A stretch of DNA of 64,000 nucleotides. Origin: Mytilus trossulus (Eukaryota > Mollusca > Bivalvia > Mytilida > Mytilidae). Shown piece after piece: positions 24,501 through 37,084 of the stretch. The stretch covers positions 67,840,180-67,904,179 of the forward strand of contig NC_086380.1 of assembly GCF_036588685.1 (NCBI RefSeq), read 5' to 3'. Position 1 is the stretch's first letter, and each line of letters begins with the position of its first letter. Under the pieces are notes generated by a model. The model ran no database searches. It worked only from the letters and a program-made list of their open reading frames with translations, and was not told the origin of the DNA. The translations under genes were made by a program, and so were the position numbers.

Positions 24501-27107
24501 TAAGTAAATAATTTAATTAATTTTGTACTAGTGAAGAGCCAGTTGAAACTTTTGAATGACCTGCCAGCCCGGTAAGAACTGCAAAATATTATCATGTCAA
24601 ACGTAAGATGAAAATGAACACTTAGTCCTACAAAATATTTATGTACAAAAAGAAAAAAATGGATCTAAGCCGGCAAAATATTAGTATTCAAAGTTATAAT
24701 AAATATTTCGTCCAACAAAACACCGCGAGACCACTGCAATAGTACGTAAGACGACATAAGACTCATCAGTGACTCTCATATCGAAGTATGACAAATCAGA
24801 ATGTCGTCCCCTAAACATTAGAAAGTAACATTAGTCGATGTTGTGTACTCTTGTTTTTGACATTTGACCTATATCGTTTGTTTTCCAACAACAATTATTA
24901 AGGTCTTTCCCATTTTTAAAACCAAAGAGATTTCTCTAAGGGGCATAACCCTATTTTAGGTTTCTGAAAAGACAAAATCAGCTTTTACTATAAAACCAAA
25001 GTCTTCAGCAATGATATTTTGGACTTATGACCTTGACAAAGGTCACAAGGTCAAAGATCAAGGTTATGTCCCAGATAACGAATTATGTGTTTTGGGTCTT
25101 ATTTAAAGGATTTTTAGTGTGTTTAAAAGGTATTTAAGGTTGACCTTGACTTTTTACCATTCAACTTTTTGGTCGATATCTCAAAAATGGTTCATTTTAC
25201 AGACATAGTAAACAGTAGAAAATGTTTAGAAAACTGCAAAGAATTTAATTACAAAGGTCACAAGGTCAAAGCTCAAGGTTATGTCCCAGATAACGAATTA
25301 TGTGTTTTGGGTCTTATTTAAAGGATTTTTAGTGTGTTTAAAAGGTATTTAAGGTTGACCTTGACTTTTTACCATTCAACTTTTTGGTCGATATCTCAAA
25401 AATGGTTCATTTTACAGACATAGTAAACAGTAGAAAATGTTTTGGTGACTGAGGCACAACTTTTTTGTACATTTTGACGGAAGAGATTTGACATATTCTC
25501 AAGGTGCAAAACTCCCGTTAACGGTTTTGAAAAGGTAAAATTAGCTTTTATCTTGAACCAAAAGTCCTAAACCCATAGGGTCTTTTGCAATGACATTGTG
25601 TATTGTTGATCTTCACAAAGGTCACAGGGTCAAAAGTCAAGGTCAACTCGTAAAAAGCGAATTTGTTGCTTTTTATCATAATTTAACAGTTGTTTGTGTG
25701 TTTTAGAATTTTTCGATACATTCCACGTCTATTGGAACATGTTTTTTACATAACAAAAAGAAAGACATCTCAATTGGTCAAGAAAAATTGACATTTTATT
25801 TTGTTTCTCTATTTTCAGCTGATACAGATGAATGTCCAGATGCTTACCATAAATACAGTAATGTTTCCTGTTTTAGATTCTTTGACACATTGGTTAATCA
25901 CGGTACAGCAGTTGTATTTTGTCTGGAGCAAAATGCTACCCTGATCAAGATTGATAGCAATGACAAACAAGAACATGTAAATCAGTACTTAGGTATGGTT
26001 ATAAGAATGAATAAGCGCATGACTTTCTGCGTTTAATAGATGATATAAATGTTCGTATGACGTGACCTATTGGTTAATTTTGTTTCGATCGCTGCCCTTG
26101 GAATTATTTCGGATACTCGGTCTTCGTTGAATAATTAATTAATTGATTGATTGATTGGTTGGTATATGATTGGTATGTTCATCTCTTAATCATATGTGCA
26201 TAAAGGTTCACATTTAAGGAATGACTGTTATATTTTTTCTGTCTATGAAGAAAAACATTGACACTGAATAACCTGCGTAGCTCGTTATTTATAAGTGTGC
26301 ACCAAATTGTTTATGTTATTTCGAATAAACAGAACAAAAAATACAATCATTGCTTATAATTTAATTCTAAATTCCATTTTAAACCGAAGTAAATCATGAA
26401 AAACGTTCACGGTCACACGATAAAATAATTTCTACGTGCTGTTAAACAAACGACTGTCAGCCAATCATAAGATGCGTTGCATCTAAAATTAAATTATATT
26501 CAGAAATATTCTATAAATGATTATCTGATTTGAAGGGTCAACATCTAGAATACAAATCCATATTCATGAAATTATAAATGAATCAATTTACTTAACATAC
26601 GAAACATATTTCAGTTGCAGGTGTAGAATTATGATAAAGGAAACCAATACTCATTTAAAAGTCATTCCTTCGATTGGTTGTTGTAAAGAACAACCTTTAC
26701 GACCATTTGTTTTCTAAGTATAGTTATTCAAATTAAATTGCAAAGACTAAATTCTTTAGATGCTCCTGATTAATAGAAAATGTGCGTTAAATGATAAAAG
26801 TTTTTTCCAGTAGAACGAGGGGTTTGTAAAGAGAACTCTGTTTGTGAACTTAAAGCAATTTTACATTATAGTTTGGCTCCCAGCCGAAATCGTTCATATA
26901 CAAGGGTACAAAGAGGTTGAACATTTTGAGGATTCGTGGTTTTATGACGATGGGAACGAGATGGAATTCAGCAACTGGAACCAACGTCAACCTGACAACG
27001 ATCCAGAGAACGGTCATATAGTGATGAATGTATTAGAGGGTGGTGGCCACTGGTCTAACGTAAATCCTGATTACGTAGCAAACTTCCTATGTGAAATTTA
27101 CATTTAA
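21560..27107 (+). CDS. Secreted C-type lectin with N-terminal PAN/apple-like cysteine-rich segment
   Basis: Four exons: 21560-21635, 24114-24353, 25819-25992, 26872-27107, all GT/AG and all phase 1, giving 241 residues. Exon 1 encodes a signal peptide (METKSILVVCLRSGIFMMLL ...). Exon 2 has five cysteines (YDCKF, IQCGRECIW, DGDCFC) in a PAN/apple-like spacing. Exons 3-4 encode the C-type lectin domain, residues 111-241: CPDAYHKYSNVSC, then FCLEQNATLIKID, VWLPAEIVHIQGY, WNQRQPDND (QPD at 203-205), HWSNVNPD and FLCEIYI. QPD is the galactose-type calcium-site motif. The WND position reads WSN. Cys111-Cys123 and Cys140-Cys237 remain, but the usual Cys pair around WND is absent. An ATG at 21540, out of frame, opens a short ORF upstream and may be in the leader. 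Sugar specificity is not shown by sequence alone. Confidence 0.85.
21636..24113 (+). other. Lectin intron 1 with repeat insertions
   Basis: Contains repeat A copies in both orientations (about 22484-22605 and 22780-23095) and a repeat F remnant (23110-23290). Near its end is the first copy of a 96-bp direct repeat (23798-23895). No further exon was recognised. Confidence 0.55.
23798..24592. repeat. Direct repeat pair flanking lectin exon 2
   Basis: About 96 bp at 23798-23895 recurs at 24493-24592, nearly identical: AAGTAAATAATTTAATTAAT, TTTTGTACTAGTGAAG, GCCAGTTGAAACTTTTGAAT, GACCTGCCAGCCCGGTAAGA. Exon 2 (24114-24353) is the only coding sequence between the copies. Confidence 0.8.
25041..25441. 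repeat. 215-bp tandem duplication in lectin intron 2
   Basis: 25041-25226 and 25256-25441 are almost identical (GGTCACAAGGTCAAAG ... TATGTCCCAGATAACGAATT ... CAGACATAGTAAACAGTAG), period 215. A third, diverged partial copy begins near 25610. The high identity suggests a recent duplication or conversion. Confidence 0.8.
26214..26495. repeat. Foldback MITE, copy 2
   Basis: Same family as 7873-8178: GGAATGACTGTTATATTTTT, central AGTGTGCACC half, ATGTTATTTCGAATAAACAG, and tail GATGCGTTGCATCTAAAATT. The central palindrome is partly eroded. It lies in lectin intron 3. Confidence 0.65.
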
Positions 27108-29560
27108 GGCAAGAGGAAATAAGAAGACTGTTACATTGTTACATCTATTTCTTGTAATATAGACATACACATGGTATATACCCATCTGCTTTCAAACATA
27201 ACGACAGTTATTCTGAACCCATGCACTTGTTTGTGGCTGTTCAAAGTCAGAAGCCTCTTACCTTTGTAAGTCTTGTATTTTTTTTTTTTTTTTTTTTATC
27301 TTAGATCATTGATATGTTTTTGAATTACGTGTGGCGTCATTTTTTACTGAACTAGTACACGTTTTGTTTAGAGGCCGGCTAAATCCCTCTTCAGGCGAGT
27401 GATTTTAATCTCAATGTGTTGAAGAAACATTTGTGTCCTTTGTCTTTTTTCTGTTTTTTTCTTGCGTTTCTGTCTCTATAACATGTTCCCAATTTCCACA
27501 GACAATCTTATTTACGACCTAGGAGAGAATAAGATGACATTTACATTGTTACGTTCCTAATTCTTGTTTAGACAAAAAATATAGGCGAACCAATGATACA
27601 CACCCATCTGCTTTCAGACATAACTATGGTTATACTGAATCCATGTTTCTATATGTACGTATCCACTGCATGTAGATTACAGATACTGAACAGAGCCAAT
27701 TGAAACATTTATGGGCAATAGTAATTGGAAGTGATTCATTAAAAAACATATTAAACCAGATTTGGACTTTTTGGTTTAAAAAGCTTCCACTTCGTCTTTT
27801 TCTTCCCCCCCCCTTTAACTTAAAGCTGATTTGAACGCTTCTGATCAATCTTGTGGAGCTGAAACGAGCGTCTGGGTGTTATAAATTATCTGCTGGATAG
27901 ATAAAGATTAGTAATTGATTGGGAATGCTTAATATATATAGTTTGTATCGCAAGGTAGCACGTTGTTAGATACAATTGAATTGGACAACTATAAGGTGTT
28001 TTTTTTGAATTTCGAAAAGCTACAAAAATAGAGATTTATTGACAGATTTGTTATGTTTTTATCAATAACCCTATTTTAAAGGATCTCTAATTAAAGATGT
28101 TTGTTTAATGGAAATAATATGAACTATTGCAAAGATGTATTAACGATATCAATTAAAGATAGACAACATATTTATAAATGTTAATGTCTTAAATCGCAAC
28201 GTTAATTATGTAGTGTATTTAGACCTATTACACTAGCTGTTTATCATATTTGTTCCATACACTAATGAGTGTGTATGATGTGTTATATCTGTTGTTTACT
28301 CACTTCTGCGTAAATATTCCATACTTGCATATCCATATTCTAAAGCCATTTCCATTCCGAATGATGATGAGAATCAAATGTCGGAATGAAACAAAAGGTC
28401 AGTCCGAACACGAATAAGACAAGGTGGTTCAACAAAGTAGGTAACTATATCACTCTGTAAACAACTTTAATTTGTGTAACGTTGACCACATGACAAGCCA
28501 AATAGCATAATACTTGTTATATGTTTTATATTTGTATTTAGATTTTTTGTTCAAACAAAATTTTTGTTTTTGTCTCTGTGAGAAGAAAGACAACTCTATG
28601 TGTTTGTACAATTTTGTATATGCTTACGTACGTATAACATAAATCTATTCTTTTACTTCGCCTGTGGGTATGTTTTTCTTGGAAAGTGTATATGTCAATG
28701 ACAGGGCAACTGAACAAACAATCCAAAGACTTGTGTGGTGAAAGAATTTGAGGGTTTGACATTTTGTAACAGACATTTTGTAACAGACATGTTATGTTGT
28801 TTTCCTGAGCAGCGTATAACCCACTATTATATTAAAACAGAGTGTCATCTTATGTGGGCTTCCTTTATAAAACGATGTTTATTTTTATGCTATTTTTGTG
28901 GCATGTTGTGGGTTGCGTACAGTTTAAGACATGCCGGACAATAATAACGACCATGTCCGACCATATGTGACAAGAACAACATAAATACCAAACTCCAGTC
29001 CGTATAGTGAGTGTTTCTGACATAGGACTGCTTTCGTTCACTCCATGATTGGGGATAGGTACTAGTATGCAGATCTAAGCTGGAAATGCCAGTGAGTTTG
29101 CATAAACCCTAGCAAACATATTGAATTGAAAAGTTCAATCAATAAGACTGAGCTTTGTAAATAATTTGGAAAGCGTTCACCGATAATATTTATTTGCCTT
29201 TCTCTAATACTATTTCAGCTTTTACAATGTACAAAGATTAAATTGAATGAATGCCTTTTGAATTTATTTATATTCAACCTTACAAATTGTTTATTTAATT
29301 TCGTTCTTAAAAATTCTCGTTATTAGCAATTTCAATCGAATTCCAGGAAATTCTGGTTTCTATTTAATCTAATGTTATTCACTCATGTATTTCAGTAAAG
29401 CCATGATTAAGTAAACAAAACATATTTGTTCTTTGTTTTCCAGAATTTTATTACGAAATCAATGACACTTAAATGCTTAAGATAATTATACCATGATGTT
29501 TAGTTATTTGATTTTGAAAAGTACAATGTTTACTCCCCAAAGGAATGACAATTTTAACAA
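27108..29560. other. Intergenic region after the lectin gene
   Basis: AT-rich, no recognised gene. 27235-27500 is a decayed repeat B. Short local duplications occur, for example ACATTTTGTAACAG twice at 28759-28790. No canonical AATAAA was found close to the lectin stop, so its 3' end is unassigned. Confidence 0.5.
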
Positions 29561-30188
29561 TTATATGATTGTGCTAAAACTTTTGAATTCCAATCTTTTG
29601 ATCTAATCGGTAATGTTGACAATTGATAGTTATGGTTACACTTATTATATCATTCTTTGTTTTATGTCGTTAAACTGTTTATGTATTTGGGTTTTCAATA
29701 CTTTAAGTATCGCTTATATTTGGGAAATTTTCATATACAAATGTGTTGTTCGTATACAAAAAAGTTACATTTTGGTTGCTACCATTGATCATGAGTAAAA
29801 GTGGCTGATTTTCAAATACATCAATTTCAATCATTCTCGTATCCTTCTATGCAATTACCTTTAAGTTAGTTGTGTAACCTTGAATTGTCTCTTTTATATC
29901 GGTTTAAGAGATTTAAACACCATTAAACTTATGTTGCTTTTTCAACAATAATGCATTGTGGTTTTTTTTTTTATTGCATTATTGCTACCTACCCAGGTAT
30001 ATCTTACACAATTAACAGAGGAAGTTTTTAAAATTATAAAAAAAACGGTACAAAAAGGACTGTATAAGGGGAAAATCGATTCAAAATAAAGAATATAGTA
30101 AGATTCAAACAAAATAATTTATTAGATCACCCATTGGAAATGCGTACTTCAACATCATATCATCAACGCCATTTCAGCTCCTAAATCA

Positions 30189-30194
30189 ACTGTT
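30189..30194 (-). promoter_or_regulatory. Relic poly(A) signal of unit 1 UNC93-like pseudogene
   Basis: AATAAA on the - strand downstream of the broken terminal exon, matching in position the AATAAA at 46868-46863 downstream of the intact copy. Confidence 0.35.
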
Positions 30195-30404
30195 TATTGT
30201 ACGTCATTCCAACGTTGAAAAATAACGTTGTAGAACTTTTAAGTGTCTACTGGGTAGTTCGTTGGTTTTGTTTTCGTTATTAGAGGTAATATATACACGA
30301 AGTTTAATTGTGTACTAACTTGTAGTTTTATAAATTGTTTTACTTGTGGTTCCATCACAATAATGATGTTCAATATAGCATCAATATAATGCAGATTGAA
30401 GAAA

Positions 30405-30613
30405 ATTTCTTTTGTGTGTTGACTTTGTAACTGAACTTTCATTTCGATGACGCAGTAGCATATAAGTCCAATTATTAATACTACGGCTAAAATTAAAACT
30501 TTTTGTTTCAACACACAGGAAGAAACTGTATCCAAACGCAATTGCACATCCGGTGGCGTAGATCCAGTATAAGGCAAAGCAGCTTCCTGTTCATGCAGGA
30601 AAATTATTCCGAA
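30405..30613 (-). pseudogene. UNC93-like terminal exon, degraded copy
   Basis: Homologous to the intact exon at 47088-47317. The acceptor CAG and the first bases seen in the intact copy (TTTTCAGCTTTATTCGG) are missing; here it reads CTTTTTTCGG. A one-base loss (GCTTTGCC versus GCTTTTGCC) throws the middle out of frame, three bases of the RMFY codons are missing, and a one-base gain (ACAAAAAGTT versus ACAAAAGTA) restores the frame for VLILAVVLIIGLICYCVIEM. A deletion removes the stop. It cannot encode the normal product. Confidence 0.8.
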
Positions 30614-31774
30614 AAAAGAAAATTAAAATACTTAATTTGTCAATGCGTGTGCATTCAAAAGTATTGATCAAAGCAAACGAGGAAAATGATGACATTTAAA
30701 ACAAGTAAAATATGTATTTCAGAATATGGTACTAACTTTGTTCTCCGCTGGGTGGTTCTATTAATCTTTACGTATTATCGATATCAGTACTATTCAATTT
30801 GTAAAATAAAGTGGTCATACTATTTATTTTACAAATTGAATATATACTTATAGAGAGAAAAAAGTAAAATAATAAAAAATACCGTACTCCAAGAAAAAAT
30901 CAAATCGGAAAGTCATCAAATGACAAAATCAAAAGCTCAAACACATCAAACGAGTAGAAAACAACGGGCATATTCCTGACTTGGTATCTCCATTTCCTCA
31001 TGTTAAGAATGGGGATTAAATCTGGTTGATAGCTATATTAACTTTTCACTTGTATGCCATTCGCATAAAACTCCATTTTAATCAACTACAACAATGTGTG
31101 AACAAAAACAAACCAGGCATAATAGGTTAACATGTAAAAAAAAAATGGGGATACAGCAGTCAACATTGTGTTAGTATCACTTTTTTCTCGGTACCTTGCT
31201 GTATTACCATGAATCATGTCACGCTGAACAATGCGTTTCAAATGACCCTATGTTAAGACATATTGATAATATGTTTATAAACATATACACCCTTTTGTAT
31301 TTTGAATTTTCTAACTTAAGGGTCCAACAAAGTGACTTTTCATATCTCCTGTCATTTGAACTTTAAAAATACAGATAGAAAAGATAATACTACATGGTAA
31401 AGATACATATAGTTATGTAGAGTTATAGGACATTGATGCGCATACAACAGTTCCATTTATTTAATGGATTAGAAGCATGATTTATCCTCGTCATGAACAT
31501 ATATTGCATAGTAGTTCAGAAGTTCAATATCATTAATATACATAAACCACTCTGTCCATTATTCATTTGTCGTTATGTTAAATAAAACATACTGCATGAC
31601 CTTTACACTTAATCAATTTTCTTTTTCAATCTTTAAGCTAAGGATAATGTTTTAATGATTAGATTTAGATTTTTCTCAAAGTGGATATATGTTTCCTGAA
31701 AATGTTGATAATACTGTTTACATAAGAGATTGATTGAAAGGGTAATATAACTCTGCAAGTTCAGTCACCTACTA

Positions 31775-33240
31775 AGACCGTGTTCACACCAAACGCCGTG
31801 TACAGTAAACATGTTTACAATTAGTTTAATGTAATGGACACTGGTTTCACATTAAATTTGTTCACATCTATACACCTTGTTTTATGACCTGTACATAAGA
31901 TTTGTTCACTTGTAAACTATATGTCATTTAATTGTTCATTACGTAGAACTGAATTCAAAGTTTTTGGACAATTTTTCTAGCAGGATGGGAACGACCATTT
32001 GAATTCAAAAAGGGGGGATGGAAATATTCCGATCCCCAATATGATAAAAAAAAAAAACACAGATGATAAACAAAATATTCTGAATCAAGAGTTCCCCCTT
32101 ATATTATAGTGTTAAATATTGATGAAAAAAAGTATTTGATCACCAGCATCGAAAAAATAAAACGGAAAAAAAAGTATGCGCGAAAAAAAATCTGACTCAA
32201 ATAAAAAAATAGCCCTCCCCCTTTTTTTAAGTAAAGGGGTTGCTACTTTATGAAAGCCATTTTTAAAATTTGCAGTTGTTTGAATATACTAGAGATGTCT
32301 CGATTACGCATTAGAAAACGTTACCTGCAGCACCGTGCTTACAGTCGAAAAAAGGATTGAGATATTAGGGATCACGATATTTAATCTTTTCTGTTTGTTT
32401 CAAATTGTATTTCTTCTCCAAGGACTATTTGGTAAAGGAATAGGGTAACGTTTTATTTTTATTTTAAGTGTTATTTAACAGATCTGAGATACAAGACAAA
32501 CATATCATTTACCTCGCACTTTTCATCATGCATTTACGCGTGAATCGTTGTTTGAGTAAAAACCAGTGGCGAATATTTCTGTGCACGTCCCGTCGATTCG
32601 AGAAGACCTTTTCAAATGAATAGGCAGCAATTTGGGGAGGGGGAAGGGACGTGGGCTATAGATTTTTTTCAGGACAAACTTTGGTGACAAGTCGAAATCA
32701 ATTTTAGCATTATATATAGTGGCAGCTCAGGGCAAAAAACTGGACACATTTTTTTTCCAAAACAAAATCCATAGCCCACCACCCCACCCCCTGCCTTTCT
32801 GTTTTATACTCAATTATAATAGAACCCCTCCCCCCGAAAATCAATTGGTTGCTGCCTTATAGGTTCGGCAACGATGCTGCTTTGAGTCTTGATCAGGGGT
32901 TAATAAAGTACGATAAAAAAAAAATAACCAAAAAAGAACCGGAAAATTTAGACAACAATTTCTGTAAAGAACTATACTAATAATTATCAAAAATACCAAT
33001 TTTACTCAAAAAAAGTTTCCTCCTTAAATATATACACGGTAAAACTAATGTCCTAAATGCCTAGTTTTGTGTACACTTAACCTACACAAGGCCTACATTG
33101 GCTATCGACTGTGTGTAGATAAAACATGGTTTAAACTACATGTAAACATTGAGTTTTATCAATTGGAACGCAATTGTGTTTAGTTTACGTGTGAGTTACA
33201 CTAACACAACACCGAATTTAGGTCAATGTGAACACGGCCT
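31775..33240. mobile_element. 1.47-kb non-autonomous TIR element, unit 1 only
   Basis: Ends are inverted: AGACCGTGTTCACACC at the left and, read backwards, AGGCCGTGTTCACATTG at the right, each followed inside by AGTAAAC/GTAAACT-type motifs. It is flanked by TA on both sides. The paralogous position in unit 2 (48366-48385) has no such element. It has no open frame of note; the interior is rich in A and C tracts. Confidence 0.75.
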
Positions 33241-33335
33241 TATATTGTTAATGTCAAGAAACCCCAATGAGACTGTAATGCTTCTACTAAATCTAATTTA
33301 TTTAAGAAAGTGCATTGCCCTTCTACCATTCTGAT

Positions 33336-33870
33336 AAAGAGAGACGATAGATATCAAAGGGATAAGCAAACTCGTAAGGTAAACACAAACTGACAGTGAT
33401 CATGTGGCAAAAAAAACCCCGACAAAACGCAAATAGTAGTACACAAAATACAACATATATGTTATAAAAACTTCAGAGTGAGCAACTCAAACCCTGCTGG
33501 GATGAATTCATGTGCTAATGGAGGTTAGCTGATCATGTTCCACTAGTGGCACTGGCAGTGTTAACGTAAACATAATATGGATAAGTGTTCTCATAGTGGA
33601 CAACGCGCGTCTCCTTAATTTTATGTTGGTTTGTGTTGCTCAGTCTTTTATTTGCTGTGTAGTTTTCTTTTGTCGTTTTTGCGTTTGTGTGTTGGTATTT
33701 TTCGATCTCTTAGCATGCAGACTAGACTTTTGTGTTGTTTATTCTTTGGTTTTCTATGTTGTGTCATGGGTACTATTGTCTGTTTGTCTTTTTCATTTTT
33801 AGCCATGGCGTTGTAAGTTTGTTCTAGATTTATGATTTTGACTGTTCCTTTGGTATCGTTCGTCCCTCTT
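33336..33870. mobile_element. Repeat D-related element with inverted ends
   Basis: Left end GAGAGACGATAGATATCAAA and right end, read in reverse, AAAAGAGGGACGAACGATAC form imperfect inverted repeats about 535 bp apart. A shortened orthologous copy sits at 48474-48817 in unit 2, so it was present before the duplication. Confidence 0.6.
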
Positions 33871-34078
33871 TTATCAAAATACGAATGACATTTGAAGCCA
33901 ACATGTACAATAACTTGCGACAAATAAACTGACTTCACAAATGCTAGTTCTGAATTAATATGCTTTGTTCCTTTTTCAATAAAATTAACTTATGTCGTAT
34001 GCATAAGGCAATATAACTTCTCCGATGTTCTAATCTCTTTACACCATGTATCTATGAAAATTCAATTTACTAAATACA

Positions 34079-34260
34079 GACTCATCATAGATATCAGGAT
34101 TATCAATTTGTAAACCAGACGCGTGTTTCAAATACAAAAGACTTGTACAAGTTACGCTCGATTCGCAAACGTGTAAACGACCAAAGAAAGTTCAAAGTTT
34201 ATGAGCATTGAGGATCCAAAATTCAATAGCGAACGAAAATTAAGCGAACTGGAAGAATCC
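34079..34260 (+). repeat. SINE-like repeat E
   Basis: CTCATCATAGATATCAGG, CCAGACGCGTGTTTCAAATA, CAAAAGACTTG, GTTACGCTCG, GCATTGAGGATCCAAAATTC. A paralogous copy is at about 56205-56365 in unit 2. Other copies: 40500-40690, 43714-43890, 52150-52280, and the exonised 5466-5600. Confidence 0.7.
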
Positions 34261-37084
34261 ACAGAGTAACTGATTTTTATTATACATGTATAATGATACT
34301 CAATGGATGAATCAAATGACTATTCGTATTAAATTGGAACGTGACACTCCAGGGAGTCAACTCTGTTTAAATCAGTCGAACGTTTTAATCGCGATTTAAA
34401 AGGAAATATTAAGCCTCACATGATCAAAACTAGTGTCCGATATAAAACGTGTTGTTGAAATGTGGTAAAAACGAAAATGACATCCGTTGATAACCCGTCG
34501 TAAAAAAAGAACTATTCAAGTGTCGAACAGAAAGATTGAATCTAAGAGCTGACTTTACAATCATCAATAATTCAATATGTTGAATCCATTATGGTGACAT
34601 TTGCAATTGTATCCCGTTCGTTTTATAGCTACCTTTACGGTGTGATATTTGCTCATTAAGCCTATCTGCAGTTATTTCATTATATTTACATCTGTGATCT
34701 AATAATTGACAATTTGAAAATAAAATTACTCTCAAGTGATACGAATTTATATGTTCTTTAATACAGACACGAGCGAGTTTTGTGGATGACTTTATTACTA
34801 AAGTAAAAACTGCAGACGACAATAATTAACCGATATTTAAAATTTCTCTCACCGACTGTAGGATGAGAAAAATAAAGAAAAAGAAAAGTGGGTAATTGCA
34901 TGAACTCCGGCGAGAAGAAGCGAGACCATTGTTTTGAACAGGGTACGCGTCTCTTACTTTGCATGCTTTTATTGCAATTTGTTTTAAATGATTTTCAAAA
35001 CAAATCAAGATATCCACTCATGTTAATAAAGGCAACAGTAGTATAACGCTATTCAAAGTTCATTATTCGATTGAGAAACAAACAAATCCGGATTACAAAC
35101 ATAAACTGAGGGAAAAAAAACATCTAATATAAGAGGAGAACAACGACATGACAGTAACACAACACCAATGCAACACAGACAAAAACGAACTACAATATAA
35201 TATAACAACCGATTGAAATTCTTAAACGAGCGCTTTGGTACAATTTCGAATGTGTGACATCACAGATCATTTAGATAATGAATACCTGTTGCCATAATCA
35301 AATAAAGGGTATACAATATGTTCATTCAGAATAAACATGTGTTAATTGTGAAACCCGGAAGTATCAAACCCTTAAGAATCCAATAGTACACGAATATCAA
35401 GATATACAAAGTAACGTATTAAATTCTGAAAAATTTCGATTCAACGTTATCCTCGGGAGAATAACCTTGTTCATGTACTTTCACTTTACAAACTTTTACC
35501 GACTGATATTTTAAGAGGCATCAATATCAAGGATATCACAACTGTACAATAACAAATGTTATATCAATAAAATGTTAGGCTTTTACTTTGACATAAGGCT
35601 TTAACTTTGATATTTAAGATACTCGTACAGTACAAAACACTATCCTGTGGGTTTATTAGATGAACGTTAACGTTGACATACAACTTTCAAGCAGTCAAGA
35701 TAACGGTAAAATTACAATGAAATCATCAATATGATGTTGTGCTTAACCTTAAATTAAATACATACGAAAATTTCACAAATTTTATAAAAAGAATAATATT
35801 GCAATTCCAGCCGATGAGATCTATTCAATAATATTGCATTGGCTCCAAATTACAAGCAATAACATAAGTAGCATACCAACTGTTAGAGACAATTACGGTT
35901 TAGCTTATTGAATTTCCTGTAGAACATTGGGGAAACATCCTACTATAACTATGTAAGAAAAACTATTAAGATCTTATAATGTAACCAGACATACAGAACG
36001 CTACATTCAGATGAGCAAATGATTTCAACCAATCGAATCCAAAGTAATCATTTACCGCAATTTCATTACTCTGACTTCGTGTTCATTAACTTGTCGTCTG
36101 CAAGTATTGCTGATTGCATTCGAAACACTTTATATTTTGATGGTGCCAAGAAATTTAACTAATAGAAAAGTGTTAGGGAATAAAAAAATTGAGTGGTAGG
36201 CAAATGGTATCTACTCGGGACTGCACAATTAGTTTTATCAATATGGAGAGGTGTAGTAGTCGCATGCAATAAACATCACATAATTTATATAATTACACCA
36301 GAGACATATATGATTAGAGCAATGTCGTGTCAGATATAAAGCTACGCGAAAATAGCTATTAAGAGTGTAAATGGGAGAAGATGGGACATTAACTTTAATC
36401 CGATAGGGATTTTATTTCGGATTTTATTTCATACAGCACTTGTGTCTGAAAAAGAACTTGCGTCCATTGAAAGAGTGAAACGAATATAGGTAACAACGAG
36501 CAACATTCCTGCAGATGTTGAAAAGTTCCTATCGCGTTTATTAGTACTTTAAATATATGAATACTTTAAATATATGAATAACAAATAAGAATGTGAAAAA
36601 GAAGAAAGAAAGATACAGGGCGCAGTATCTGTAAATATGCTATAATAGAACAGTGCTAGTACAGGTCTGTCGTACGTATAAAACAATGTGTTTCAAATTA
36701 AAAAAAAAAGTCTTTCACATATCTCAATTAAATACGCTCAATTTACAACAGCGCCATAGTCTTTTGCCGTGTTGCGTTTATTTGATACATATTACGCGGC
36801 TCTGTACATTTACATCCCGTAACTGTGATATTGTGTTATTGTAAATTTCTGTTCGCCTGTGTGTCATTTTGGCTGACGTGCTCTGTCTTTATACCTTTTC
36901 TTTTCTGTTACGTATTTGTTTGTTTTTGTGGTGATTATGATTATAACACACTGATGACTGATGGAATTCTATGTTTTACCCTTTTAACTATTATGTTTGT
37001 TTATTTTGTTCACACATCGTTATTAATATAATGGAATTTGATGCAACTATCATACAATTGAGAGGTTTAGCTAGCTAAAAAAAC

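Noticed and set aside
30239..30404. Continuation of the UNC93-like terminal exon past the normal stop in unit 1
   Set aside because: The extension exists only because a deletion removed the stop; it reads former 3' UTR and is not a new domain.
33596..33938. Overlapping open frames at 33.6-33.9 kb
   Set aside because: They are readings of repeat D-type element sequence present many times in the window.
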